Source: Sideroxydans sp. (GTDB lineage: Bacteria; Pseudomonadota; Gammaproteobacteria; Burkholderiales; Gallionellaceae). From it: a stretch of 64,000 nt of DNA. The notes beneath the pieces were generated by a model. The model was not told the origin of the DNA. It was given only the letters and a program-made list of their open reading frames with translations, and did no database searches. The stretch is from positions 186,001 to 250,000 of the forward strand of contig JAQTTU010000003.1 of NCBI GenBank assembly GCA_028710605.1, written 5' to 3'. Every line of letters begins with the position of its first letter. Positions within the stretch are counted from its first letter, which is position 1. Positions 44,592 to 51,923 of the stretch are shown piece by piece. The translations under genes were made by a program, and so were the position numbers.

Positions 44592-45047
44592 CCAATCCAA
44601 AATCCAGAAACAATCGCCTCAATGCCGCGCGCAGACGCATTGCGCCTGGCGATCGAGCAGTTCTACTTCGGCTACCGCGCCTTCACCGCCCCGCCCGACC
44701 GCATCCTGGCCCAGCGCGGCTTGGGTCGCGTGCATCACCGCATCCTGTACTTCGTCGGGCGCAATCAACCTATCTCGGTCAAGGATTTGCTGGCCTTGCT
44801 CGATGTCAGCAAACAAGCGCTCAACGCACCGTTGCGCCAGTTGATCGAAATGAAATTGATCGCGATGGGCACGGCGGAACACGACGGTCGCGTGCGCCAA
44901 CTCTCGCTCACCGCCAGCGGCAGCAAGCTGGAAGCGCAACTCAGCGGCACGCAGATGAAACAACTGCAAGCGGTGTTCGAGCAAGCTGGAGCCGATGCCG
45001 AAGCGGGCTGGCATCAGGTGATGCGCGCGCTGGCTGAAAAGAGTTAG
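44583..45047 (+). CDS. MarR family transcriptional regulator
   Basis: 154 residues with a winged helix: LGRVHHRILYFVGRNQPISVKDLLALLDVSKQALNAPLRQL (key parts: RVHHRIL, ISVKDLLALLDVS) followed by the wing GTAEHDGRVRQLSLTASG. ATG 44583 lies inside a GTCAAC-GTTGAC palindrome, suggesting autorepression. It is transcribed away from the aminotransferase. The ligand cannot be told. Confidence 0.9.
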   Translation: MVDPIQNPETIASMPRADALRLAIEQFYFGYRAFTAPPDRILAQRGLGRVHHRILYFVGRNQPISVKDLLALLDVSKQALNAPLRQLIEMKLIAMGTAEHDGRVRQLSLTASGSKLEAQLSGTQMKQLQAVFEQAGADAEAGWHQVMRALAEKS

Positions 45048-45069
45048 CGCAAAGTCCGAACAACCCGAG

Positions 45070-45300
45070 TTATAGCCAACCCGCAATCTTGTCGCGGCTA
45101 GGCACGCCGCCCGCATGCACCACTTTGCCGTCCACCACCACGCCCGGCGTGGACATCACGCCGTAGGCCATGATGGATTGCAGGTCTTCGACTTTTTCCA
45201 GTTGGATTTCAACGCCTTTGTCTTTGGCGACTTCCTCGATCAGTTTCATCGTGTTTTTGCAGTTGGCACAACCGGTGCCGAGGACTTTGATGTTTTTCAT
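45070..45300 (-). CDS. Thioredoxin-like redox protein (TM0996/MTH895 family)
   Basis: 76 residues: KVLGTGCANCKNTMKLIEE with a CxxC redox pair, and MSTPGVVVDGKVVHAGGVPS with the cis-Pro loop. This small family is often beside DUF318 permeases, as here (43 bases upstream). It may handle electrons or thiol exchange for the permease or for arsenic. It ends the arsenic run on this strand. Confidence 0.85.
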   Translation of the reverse strand: MKNIKVLGTGCANCKNTMKLIEEVAKDKGVEIQLEKVEDLQSIMAYGVMSTPGVVVDGKVVHAGGVPSRDKIAGWL

Positions 45301-45343
45301 TTTGTGTTCTCCTTGAAATTTTGACGCAAATTGATATTGCTGT

Positions 45344-46375
45344 TCACACCAGCGCATTGAACACATAGCCGACCAGCATGATGCCCAGCGTCACGACACC
45401 GATGAAGGTGGCGATCAATCTCGGCTTGAGCACCTTGCGCAGGATGACCATCTCCGGCAGCGACAGCGCGATCACGCTCATCATGAACGCCAGCACGGTG
45501 CCCAGCGCCGCGCCTTTGGCCAGCAGCGCTTCGACAATGGGGATGATGCCTGCGGCATTGGTGTACATCGGCACGCCGATCAGCACCGAGGCGGGCACAG
45601 CCCACCACGCATCCTTGCCCATGAACCCGGCCATGAAATCCTGCGGCACGTAACCGTGGATGCCCGCGCCGATGGCGATACCGGCCAGCACATACAGCCA
45701 CACTTTGCCGACGATCTCGCGCACGCTGGCGAACCCGGCTTCGATCCGGTCCGGCAGGGTGAGTTCGTCCGCGCCTACCGTTGCCTGTATGTGCGCCATG
45801 TTGCGCACCCAGTCTTCCAGATGGTGTTCCATTTTGAGCTTGCCGATGACGAACCCGGCGAAGATGGCAATGGACAAGCCCAGCCCCATATACAGCGCGG
45901 CGATCTGCCAGCCGAACAAGCCGAACAGCAACGCCAGCGCGATTTCATTCACCATCGGTGCGGAGATCAAAAAGCTGAAGGTCACGCCCAGCGGCACGCC
46001 CGCCTGCACGAAGCCGATGAACAGCGGCACGGCGGAACACGAGCAGAACGGCGTGACGATGCCAAGCAGCGCCGCCATCACATTGCCCACGCCTTCGTGC
46101 TTCCCGGACAACAGCGCGCGGGTACGCTCCGGCGTGAAATACGAATTGATCATACCCATGACCATCACCACGCCGGCCAGCAGCAACAACACCTTGGGCG
46201 TGTCGTACAGAAAGAATTGCAGCGCGTCATACAGAGGGCTGCCCTGCGCGACGGGCAGACGATTCACCAGCCAATGCGATAACGGCTCCAGCGTCTGGTA
46301 CAACCAGAACCACGCGGCGGCGGCGATCAACAAAAAGGCGCGCGGGCTGCGGCGCGGAAGGGGCAGGTTGGTCAT
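45344..46375 (-). CDS. DUF318-type permease (ArsP-like)
   Basis: 343 residues with eight or more helices. FCSCSAVPLFIGFVQAGVPLG carries the CSCS Cys cluster of the DUF318 permease family, which includes ArsP, an exporter of organoarsenicals. VPMYTNAAGIIPIVEALLAKG is the second family repeat. The start is ATG 46375 (MTNLPLPRR). Its place after sigZ and acr3 suggests a metalloid role, but many DUF318 members have no known substrate. Confidence 0.8.
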   Translation of the reverse strand: MTNLPLPRRSPRAFLLIAAAAWFWLYQTLEPLSHWLVNRLPVAQGSPLYDALQFFLYDTPKVLLLLAGVVMVMGMINSYFTPERTRALLSGKHEGVGNVMAALLGIVTPFCSCSAVPLFIGFVQAGVPLGVTFSFLISAPMVNEIALALLFGLFGWQIAALYMGLGLSIAIFAGFVIGKLKMEHHLEDWVRNMAHIQATVGADELTLPDRIEAGFASVREIVGKVWLYVLAGIAIGAGIHGYVPQDFMAGFMGKDAWWAVPASVLIGVPMYTNAAGIIPIVEALLAKGAALGTVLAFMMSVIALSLPEMVILRKVLKPRLIATFIGVVTLGIMLVGYVFNALV

Positions 46376-46437
46376 TCGATAAACTCCAAAACAGTCTGTG
46401 ATGTAGTGAAGACGAGCGAAGCTGCAAAAGGATGCAG

Positions 46438-46971
46438 CTAATTGCGTGGGATATGACTTTCCACCTGGCCGCGTTCGTCGAACTGCACCTGGCACGCCGT
46501 GCTCATGCGGGCGCGCATGCGGGTTCGTGCGCGCAGCAGGCGCGATTTGACGGCGGCGAGAGATAGGCTGTGGCGCGTTGCATAGTCTTTCTGCTTCACG
46601 CCTTCCAGATCACATTGCTCGATGATGTCGCGGTCTTCCGGCGAAAGTTCGGACAGCACACGCGCGACGCAGGCACTGAGCGCACGCAACGGTTCATGCG
46701 CCGGTTCTGGACTTGGAATATCGTCGGGCAATTCGACCCCGTTCCGTCCGAGACGATGCTGGTCGATCAGCGCATTGCGCGCCACTTGAAACAGCCAGGC
46801 GCGGGCATTGTCCAGCACGCAGAACTGTTTGCCCTGCTGCATCGCCTTGACGAAAACTTCCTGCAACAGATCGTCGGCCAGATCCGCATCTCCGGTGCGA
46901 TGCCGGATGTAATTGCGCAATTCGCTTTCATGCGCATGCCATGCTTTCACGATACAAGGAAACGATGGCAT
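46438..46971 (-). CDS. sigZ: ECF RNA polymerase sigma factor, SigZ-like
   Basis: 177 residues: region 2 with WHAHESELRNYIRHRTGDADLADDLLQEVFVKA and DNARAWLFQVARNALIDQHR (only key parts needed: DLLQEVF, RNALIDQHR), and region 4 with LSPEDRDIIEQCDLEGVKQKDYA and SLSLAAVKSRLLRAR. It starts 5 bases after the acr3 stop, so it is in the arsenic transcript. No anti-sigma gene follows. The C-terminus has one Cys (TACQVQFDERG), the usual SigZ tail. Confidence 0.9.
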   Translation of the reverse strand: MPSFPCIVKAWHAHESELRNYIRHRTGDADLADDLLQEVFVKAMQQGKQFCVLDNARAWLFQVARNALIDQHRLGRNGVELPDDIPSPEPAHEPLRALSACVARVLSELSPEDRDIIEQCDLEGVKQKDYATRHSLSLAAVKSRLLRARTRMRARMSTACQVQFDERGQVESHIPRN

Positions 46972-46976
46972 CGCCT

Positions 46977-48005
46977 TTATTTAGCCAGCCCGGACTGATA
47001 CCAGCCTTGGCTGCGCTTCACGATAGTCACCACGCTCAACATCACCGGCACTTCGATCAGCACGCCGACCACGGTGGCGAGTGCCGCGCCGGATTCGAAG
47101 CCGAACAGGCTGATGGCGGCGGCGACGGCGAGTTCAAAAAAATTCGATGCGCCTATCAGCGCCGACGGTCCAGCCACGCAGTGCGCTTCGCCGAATCTGC
47201 GGTTCAACCAGTACGCCAAGCCCGAGGTGAAATAGACCTGAATAGTGATGGGCACGGCGAGCATGAGGATGATGAGCGGCTGTTCGACGATGGCCTTGCC
47301 CTGGAAGGCGAACAGCAGCACCAGCGTCAACAGCAGCGCGGAAATGGACACCGGGTTGAGCATCTGCAATGTGCGTTGCAACGCGTCCTCGCCGCGCGCC
47401 AGCAATAATTTGCGCCACATTTGCGAGAGAAATACAGGCAGCACGATGTACAACAGCACCGACACCAGCAGCGTATTCCACGGCACGACGATGGCCGACA
47501 AGCCGAGCAGCAGCGCCACCAGCGGCGCGAAGGCGAACACCATGATGGTGTCGTTGAGCGCGACCTGGCTCAAGGTGAATAGCGGTTCGCCGTTCACCAA
47601 GCGACTCCACACGAACACCATCGCGGTGCAAGGCGCGGCGGCGAGCAGCACGAGTCCGGCGATGTAGCTGTCGAGTTGTTCGGCGGGCAGATAGGGCGCG
47701 AAGAAATGGCGGATGAACAGCCAGCCCAGCAGCGCCATCGAAAACGGTTTGACCGCCCAGTTGATGAACAGCGTCACGCCTATGCCGCGCCAGTGTTTGC
47801 GCACTTCGTGCAACGCGCCGAAGTCGATGCGCAGCAGCATGGGAACGATCATCACCCAGATCAGCAGGCCGACCGGCAGGTTGACCTTGGCGATTTCCAG
47901 CGTGCCCAGCCAGTGGAACGGCGCGGGAATGGTTTGCCCCAGCAGCACGCCAACGATGATGCACAGGAAGACCCAGAGGGTGAGGTAGCGTTCGAAGAGG
48001 TTCAT
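46977..48005 (-). CDS. acr3: Arsenite efflux permease ACR3
   Basis: 342 residues with ten helices. LVLLAAAPCTAMVFVWS holds the conserved Cys of ACR3 transporters; PMLLRIDFGAL and ASNFFELAVAAAISLFG are family markers. It extrudes As(III)/Sb(III). With ArsA and ArsD beside it, it probably works as an ATP-driven complex. The start at 48005 (MNLFERYLTLWVF) follows GGAAAATCGC. Confidence 0.95.
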   Translation of the reverse strand: MNLFERYLTLWVFLCIIVGVLLGQTIPAPFHWLGTLEIAKVNLPVGLLIWVMIVPMLLRIDFGALHEVRKHWRGIGVTLFINWAVKPFSMALLGWLFIRHFFAPYLPAEQLDSYIAGLVLLAAAPCTAMVFVWSRLVNGEPLFTLSQVALNDTIMVFAFAPLVALLLGLSAIVVPWNTLLVSVLLYIVLPVFLSQMWRKLLLARGEDALQRTLQMLNPVSISALLLTLVLLFAFQGKAIVEQPLIILMLAVPITIQVYFTSGLAYWLNRRFGEAHCVAGPSALIGASNFFELAVAAAISLFGFESGAALATVVGVLIEVPVMLSVVTIVKRSQGWYQSGLAK

Positions 48006-48026
48006 TGCGATTTTCCTTTTGGTTTG

Positions 48027-48155
48027 CCGTCATTCCGGCGCAGGCCGGAATCCAGCAAAAACATACATTCCGCGTAGCGGACAAAAATGCAGCGTTGTCC
48101 CGCTATCGCGGGAGTTAATTAATCAGCTGGATTCCGGCCTGCGCCGGAATGACGG
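48027..48155. repeat. Composite inverted-repeat element, copy 2 (family H)
   Basis: Outer CCGTCATTCCGGCGCAGG arms, inner CCGCGTAGCGG and CCCGCTATCGCGGG palindromes; it lies between arsA and acr3. Confidence 0.85.
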
Positions 48156-48174
48156 GCTGAAGGATTTTCGGGAT

Positions 48175-49920
48175 TCATGCCGGGTTAGCCAGCGCCCGCA
48201 ACGCAGCCACGCCCACCGGCTCATCCGCCTGCACCGGCACCACGGCGATACGCTGCGCATGTTGCTGCACCGCCTCCAGTTGCGCCCATTCCTGCGTAGC
48301 GCGCGATGCCAGCAATTTTGATGCGGGATGCGCCGCTGCCAAACTTTGGTTGACGATCCACGCCCACGGTTCGATGCCGGCGCGGCGCAGGTCTTGTTGC
48401 AAACTGGCGGCTTCCAGCACGGGCGTGGTTTCCGCCAGCGTCACGATGAGGATGCGCGTGTGCTGCTGGTTTTGTAGCTGCATCATCGGCGTGGTGAAAT
48501 GCAGCTGGTCTTTGATGTTGCGCGCGACTTCGCGATGGTATGCGCCGGTGGCATCGAGCAGCAACAGCGTGTGTCCGGTGGGCGCGGTATCCATCACCAC
48601 GAAGGCATGGTTCGCTTCGCGGATGGCGCGCGAGAAAGCCTGAAACACGGCGATCTCTTCGGTGCAGGGCGAGCGCAAATCTTCTTCCAGCAAGGCGCGC
48701 CCTTGCGCGTCCAGATTCTTGCCCTGAGTAGCCAGCACATGCTGGCGATAGCGTTCGGTTTCGGCGCGCGGGTCGATGCGGCTCAATTGCAAATTCGGAA
48801 TTTCACCCTGCAAGGTTTCCGCCAGATGCGCGGCGGGATCGGAGGTGGTGAGTTGCACAGCATGGCCGCGCGCGGCCAGCTCCACGGCAATCGCCGCCGC
48901 CAGCGTGGTCTTGCCCACGCCGCCTTTGCCCATCAGCATAATCAAACCGTGTCCGGCTTTTTCAAACCCGGCGATCAGCGCGGCGAGATCGGGCAATGCC
49001 ACATCTCGATGCGCGATGCTGTCCGGCATCGCCGCTGGCGCGTCGCTCAACAGCGCGCGCAAGGCATCAATGCCCACCAGATTGAACGGCAACAAATCGC
49101 GTTTATCCGTCGGCAAGGCGCGCAATATTTCCGGCATGTCTGCCAGCGCATTTTGCTCGCGCCGGAAAATCGCCAGCGCCACCGGGTCGCCCGTTTCGCT
49201 TTCGGGCATGCAGCCGTTCACCACCAGATGCTGGTGCGCCAAACCGATGAGCGCCAGCTCCTCGCTGGTGCGCGCCGCTTCCTGCAAAGTGGAACGTTGC
49301 GCGCGCGCCACCAGCACCAATCTTGTGCGACGCGAATCGGCCAAGGCCGCGACGGCATCGCTGTAGCGCTGGCGCTGTTTTTCCAGACCGGCCAACGGAC
49401 CGAGACAGGATGCGCCTTGCGGGTTGTTGTCCAGAAATCCGCTCCACGCGCCGGGCAGTTGCAGCAGGCGAATGGTGTGGCCGGTGGGCGCGGTGTCGAA
49501 CACGATGTGCTCGAATTGGTCGGGCAAATTTGCGTCGGTGAGCAGCGCGGTGAACTCGTCGAACGCGGCGATCTCCGTGGTGCATGCGCCCGACAATTGC
49601 TCCTCGATATTGTTGACCACCGCCTGCGGCAGCACGCCGCGCACCGGCCCGACGATGCGGTCGCGATAGGCTTGCGCGGCGGCCTGCGGGTCTATCTCCA
49701 GCGCGGACAAATTCGCCAGCGCCGGAATGCGCGTGACGCTGTTGCCGATGCTGACACCGAACACCTGCCCCACATTGGAAGCCGGATCGGTGCTCACCAG
49801 CAGCACGCGCTTGCCTTCATCCGCCAGACGCACGGCGGTGGCACAAGCCAGCGAAGTTTTGCCGACTCCGCCTTTGCCGGTGAAAAACAAAAAGCGCGGC
49901 GGGTGTGAGAGGAATTTCAT
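48175..49920 (-). CDS. arsA: Arsenical pump-driving ATPase ArsA (two ATPase halves)
   Basis: 581 residues with two P-loop halves: TGKGGVGKTSLA near residue 16 and MGKGGVGKTTLA near residue 330, each with its DTAPTGHT switch motif. The three Cys expected for As(III) binding include those in LSGACTTEIA (first half) and LRSPCTEEIAVF (second half). It couples ATP to the ACR3 channel. The open frame begins with a TTG one codon earlier; I use ATG 49920. Confidence 0.95.
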   Translation of the reverse strand: MKFLSHPPRFLFFTGKGGVGKTSLACATAVRLADEGKRVLLVSTDPASNVGQVFGVSIGNSVTRIPALANLSALEIDPQAAAQAYRDRIVGPVRGVLPQAVVNNIEEQLSGACTTEIAAFDEFTALLTDANLPDQFEHIVFDTAPTGHTIRLLQLPGAWSGFLDNNPQGASCLGPLAGLEKQRQRYSDAVAALADSRRTRLVLVARAQRSTLQEAARTSEELALIGLAHQHLVVNGCMPESETGDPVALAIFRREQNALADMPEILRALPTDKRDLLPFNLVGIDALRALLSDAPAAMPDSIAHRDVALPDLAALIAGFEKAGHGLIMLMGKGGVGKTTLAAAIAVELAARGHAVQLTTSDPAAHLAETLQGEIPNLQLSRIDPRAETERYRQHVLATQGKNLDAQGRALLEEDLRSPCTEEIAVFQAFSRAIREANHAFVVMDTAPTGHTLLLLDATGAYHREVARNIKDQLHFTTPMMQLQNQQHTRILIVTLAETTPVLEAASLQQDLRRAGIEPWAWIVNQSLAAAHPASKLLASRATQEWAQLEAVQQHAQRIAVVPVQADEPVGVAALRALANPA

Positions 49921-49948
49921 CAATGACTCGATAGCAATTGTGGTGTTT

Positions 49949-50006
49949 GTAGGTGCGAATTCATTCGCACGAATTTCGTGTTATGTGCGAATGAATTCGC
50001 ACCTAC
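49949..50006. repeat. REP-C pair, copy 2, supplying a stop codon
   Basis: GTAGGTGCGAATTCATTCG with an inverted arm ending CACCTAC. The TAG within the end is the stop of the arsD fusion gene (50003). Confidence 0.88.
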
Positions 50007-50581
50007 ACAACCGATGTGACGCAGCATGCACCCGCCTTCGCCGTAGTGTCCGGCGTGGCCGCGCCGAGGAAACGTTCGGCCAGCGCCAGCATGTTGCGCG
50101 CCGGAGTGTCCTTGACCTTCTGCGCCAGATCGACGGCGTAGCGCATATCCAGATCGCTCACGCCGAGTTTGCGCGCCTGATCGTAATGGTATTTGAAACA
50201 CGGTTCGCAGTTGGCACCGATGGCCGCGCCTATGGCCACCAGCTCCGCAACTTGCTCCGTGAACAGCGAAGGCGTGGTCGCAATATGGAGCCACGCGCTC
50301 AACTCGTCACGCGTGGGATAACGGCCGGACAACACCACTTCGCCGTCCAGCAGGATCAGCGGCAAGCATTCCTGCCCGCTGCTTTCCAGAAAAATTTTCA
50401 CCTGCGCATTCCCGGCAAATTCCAGCGGTTGCTGCGCCAGATTGAAACGCTCGATCTGCGCGCCCCGCTGTTTCGCCCAATCCACATCCGCCGCAAAAGC
50501 GACCAGCGCCGGATCAACATCGACACCGCACACACCGCTGCTGCAACACAAAGCCGGATCGAATACTTGAAGTTTTTTCAT
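50003..50581 (-). CDS. arsD: ArsD metallochaperone fused to an AhpD/CMD-like domain
   Basis: 192 residues, against about 120 for ordinary ArsD. Residues 1-95 are ArsD: MKKLQVFDPALCCSSGVC gives C12, C13 and C18, the As(III)-binding set; FLESSGQECLPLILLDGEVV follows. From about 105 to 175 is a carboxymuconolactone-decarboxylase/AhpD-like domain (VAELVAIGAAIGANCEPC, a CxxC pair; YAVDLAQKVKDT). The last residues again have a CC pair (C186-C187), which in ArsD is the C-terminal site. So the extra domain sits between the ArsD core and its terminal Cys pair. ArsD delivers As(III) to ArsA, the next gene. The stop codon is in REP-C. Confidence 0.85.
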   Translation of the reverse strand: MKKLQVFDPALCCSSGVCGVDVDPALVAFAADVDWAKQRGAQIERFNLAQQPLEFAGNAQVKIFLESSGQECLPLILLDGEVVLSGRYPTRDELSAWLHIATTPSLFTEQVAELVAIGAAIGANCEPCFKYHYDQARKLGVSDLDMRYAVDLAQKVKDTPARNMLALAERFLGAATPDTTAKAGACCVTSVV

Positions 50582-50612
50582 TGCGTTCTCCTTAGCAAAA
50601 TATTCCGAAAAC

Positions 50613-50740
50613 CCGTCATTCCGGCGCAGGCCGGAATCCAGCGAGACATACATCCCGCGAAGCGGACAAAGCCAATAATTTTGGCCCGCTTCGCGGGGAT
50701 ATATTTTTCAACTGGATTCCGGCCTGCGCCGGAATGACGG
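50613..50740. repeat. Composite inverted-repeat element, copy 3 (family H)
   Basis: Same layout as at 1523 and 48027; inner hairpins CCGCGAAGCGG and CCCGCTTCGCGGGG. It lies between arsC and arsD. Confidence 0.85.
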
Positions 50741-50752
50741 TGCTGGTAGTAG

Positions 50753-51250
50753 TTAATCCTTGATCCTTCCGATCTCTGCCAATTTTTCTTTCAGCACGAG
50801 CTTGTCCAATTTTTCGATAGGCAAACTCAGAAACAACTGGATGCGCCGCGCCAATTGTTCGGCGGCTTTTTTGAATGCGGCGCGGCGCGCTTCGTCGCCT
50901 GCCACCTGCGCCGGATCGGGGATGCCCCAGTGCGCGCTGGCGGGTTTGCCCGGCCACAGCGGGCAGGCTTCTCCGGCGGCGTTGTCGCATACGGTGAAAA
51001 TGAAATCGAACTCGGGCGCGCCGGGCGCAGCGAACTCGTCCCAGCTTTTGCTGCGCAAGCCGGAGGTCGAGTAGCCGTTCTGTTGCAGCCATTCCAGCGC
51101 ACCCGGATTGACCTGCCCGGCGGGATGGCTGCCCGCGCTGTACGCCTTGAACATGCCTTTACCCAGATTGTTGAACAGCACTTCTCCGAGGATGCTGCGC
51201 GCCGAGTTGCCGGTGCACAGCACCAGCACGGTGTATTGTTTTTCGGTCAT
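50753..51250 (-). CDS. arsC: Arsenate reductase ArsC (low-molecular-weight phosphatase fold)
   Basis: 165 residues. VLVLCTGNSARSILGE holds the CX5R active site of the LMW-PTP class; FTVCDNAAGEACPLWPG has the two further Cys used for relay; SHWGIPDPAQVAGDE is the acid loop. It reduces As(V) to As(III) with thioredoxin or glutaredoxin. Slightly longer C-terminus than usual (LSLPIEKLDKLVLKEKLAE). Confidence 0.93.
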   Translation of the reverse strand: MTEKQYTVLVLCTGNSARSILGEVLFNNLGKGMFKAYSAGSHPAGQVNPGALEWLQQNGYSTSGLRSKSWDEFAAPGAPEFDFIFTVCDNAAGEACPLWPGKPASAHWGIPDPAQVAGDEARRAAFKKAAEQLARRIQLFLSLPIEKLDKLVLKEKLAEIGRIKD

Positions 51251-51284
51251 TATTTTTCCCTCATCCCTGATAGTCCATTAGAAC

Positions 51285-51330
51285 GTAGGTCGGGCTTCAG
51301 CCCGACATGTCGGGTTAAAACCCGACCTAC
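51285..51330. repeat. REP-B pair between arsC and arsR
   Basis: GTAGGTCGGGCTTCAGCCC facing the inverted arm ending CCCGACCTAC. Confidence 0.9.
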
Positions 51331-51346
51331 AAACACCCCACCCGCC

Positions 51347-51380
51347 CGAGATGCCCGTCAATAGGCGATCTACATCATGC
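51347..51380. repeat. Family G palindrome, copy 7
   Basis: GAGATGCCCGTCAATAGGCG followed by ATCTACATC; next to the REP-B pair, as at 17952. Confidence 0.8.
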
Positions 51381-51426
51381 ACATCACGGAGATGACCGTA
51401 TTTCCTGCCTTGCGGGCAAGGTGCGC

Positions 51427-51744
51427 TTATTTCCCCGGCGTTTTGCAGGCATTGGCATCGCTGCCGCAGCAGTTCTCGGTGAGGTAATCCACCATGCCGT
51501 GCATCACGGTGAAGTTCGCGGCGTAATACACGAAGCGCCCGTCCTGCCTGCTTTCCACCAGCCCGGCGTGGCTCAGCGTTTTGAAATGGAAGGACAGCGT
51601 GGCGGGCGATACTTTCAGTTTGGCGGCGATCTGTCCGGCGGCCAAACCGTCCGGGCCGGTGCTCACCAGCAGCCGGTAAATCGCCAGCCGCGTGGGTTGC
51701 GCCAGCGCCGCCAATGCCTTGACCACTTGGGCAGGTTTCATCAT
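51427..51744 (-). CDS. arsR: ArsR/SmtB family repressor
   Basis: 105 residues with a winged HTH: ALAQPTRLAIYRLL, AAGQIAAKLKVSPATLSFHFKTLSHAGLVESR. The classical ELCVCDL metal site is absent. Cys are at C92, C93 and C100 in ENCCGSDANACK, matching the C-terminal As(III) site of the Acidithiobacillus ferrooxidans ArsR type. It heads the ars run. Either of two adjacent ATGs (51744, 51741) could be the start. Confidence 0.92.
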   Translation of the reverse strand: MMKPAQVVKALAALAQPTRLAIYRLLVSTGPDGLAAGQIAAKLKVSPATLSFHFKTLSHAGLVESRQDGRFVYYAANFTVMHGMVDYLTENCCGSDANACKTPGK

Positions 51745-51834
51745 TTTATATTTCCATTATTAAAGGATTGTTAAAACGTCAGACGGATTAAACCAGAAAA
51801 ATATTCTGGGCGCAAATTTGGCTAATTATTGGTT

Positions 51835-51901
51835 GTAGGTGCGAATTCATTCGCACGATTTGCCGCAAGAAAGTGTTTTGTGCGAATAAATTCGCACCTA
51901 C
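51835..51901. repeat. REP-C pair, copy 3
   Basis: GTAGGTGCGAATTCATTCG with an inverted arm CGAATAAATTCGCACCTAC; between tamB and arsR. Confidence 0.85.
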
Positions 51902-51923
51902 AAATTCGTCGGTTAAATAATGA

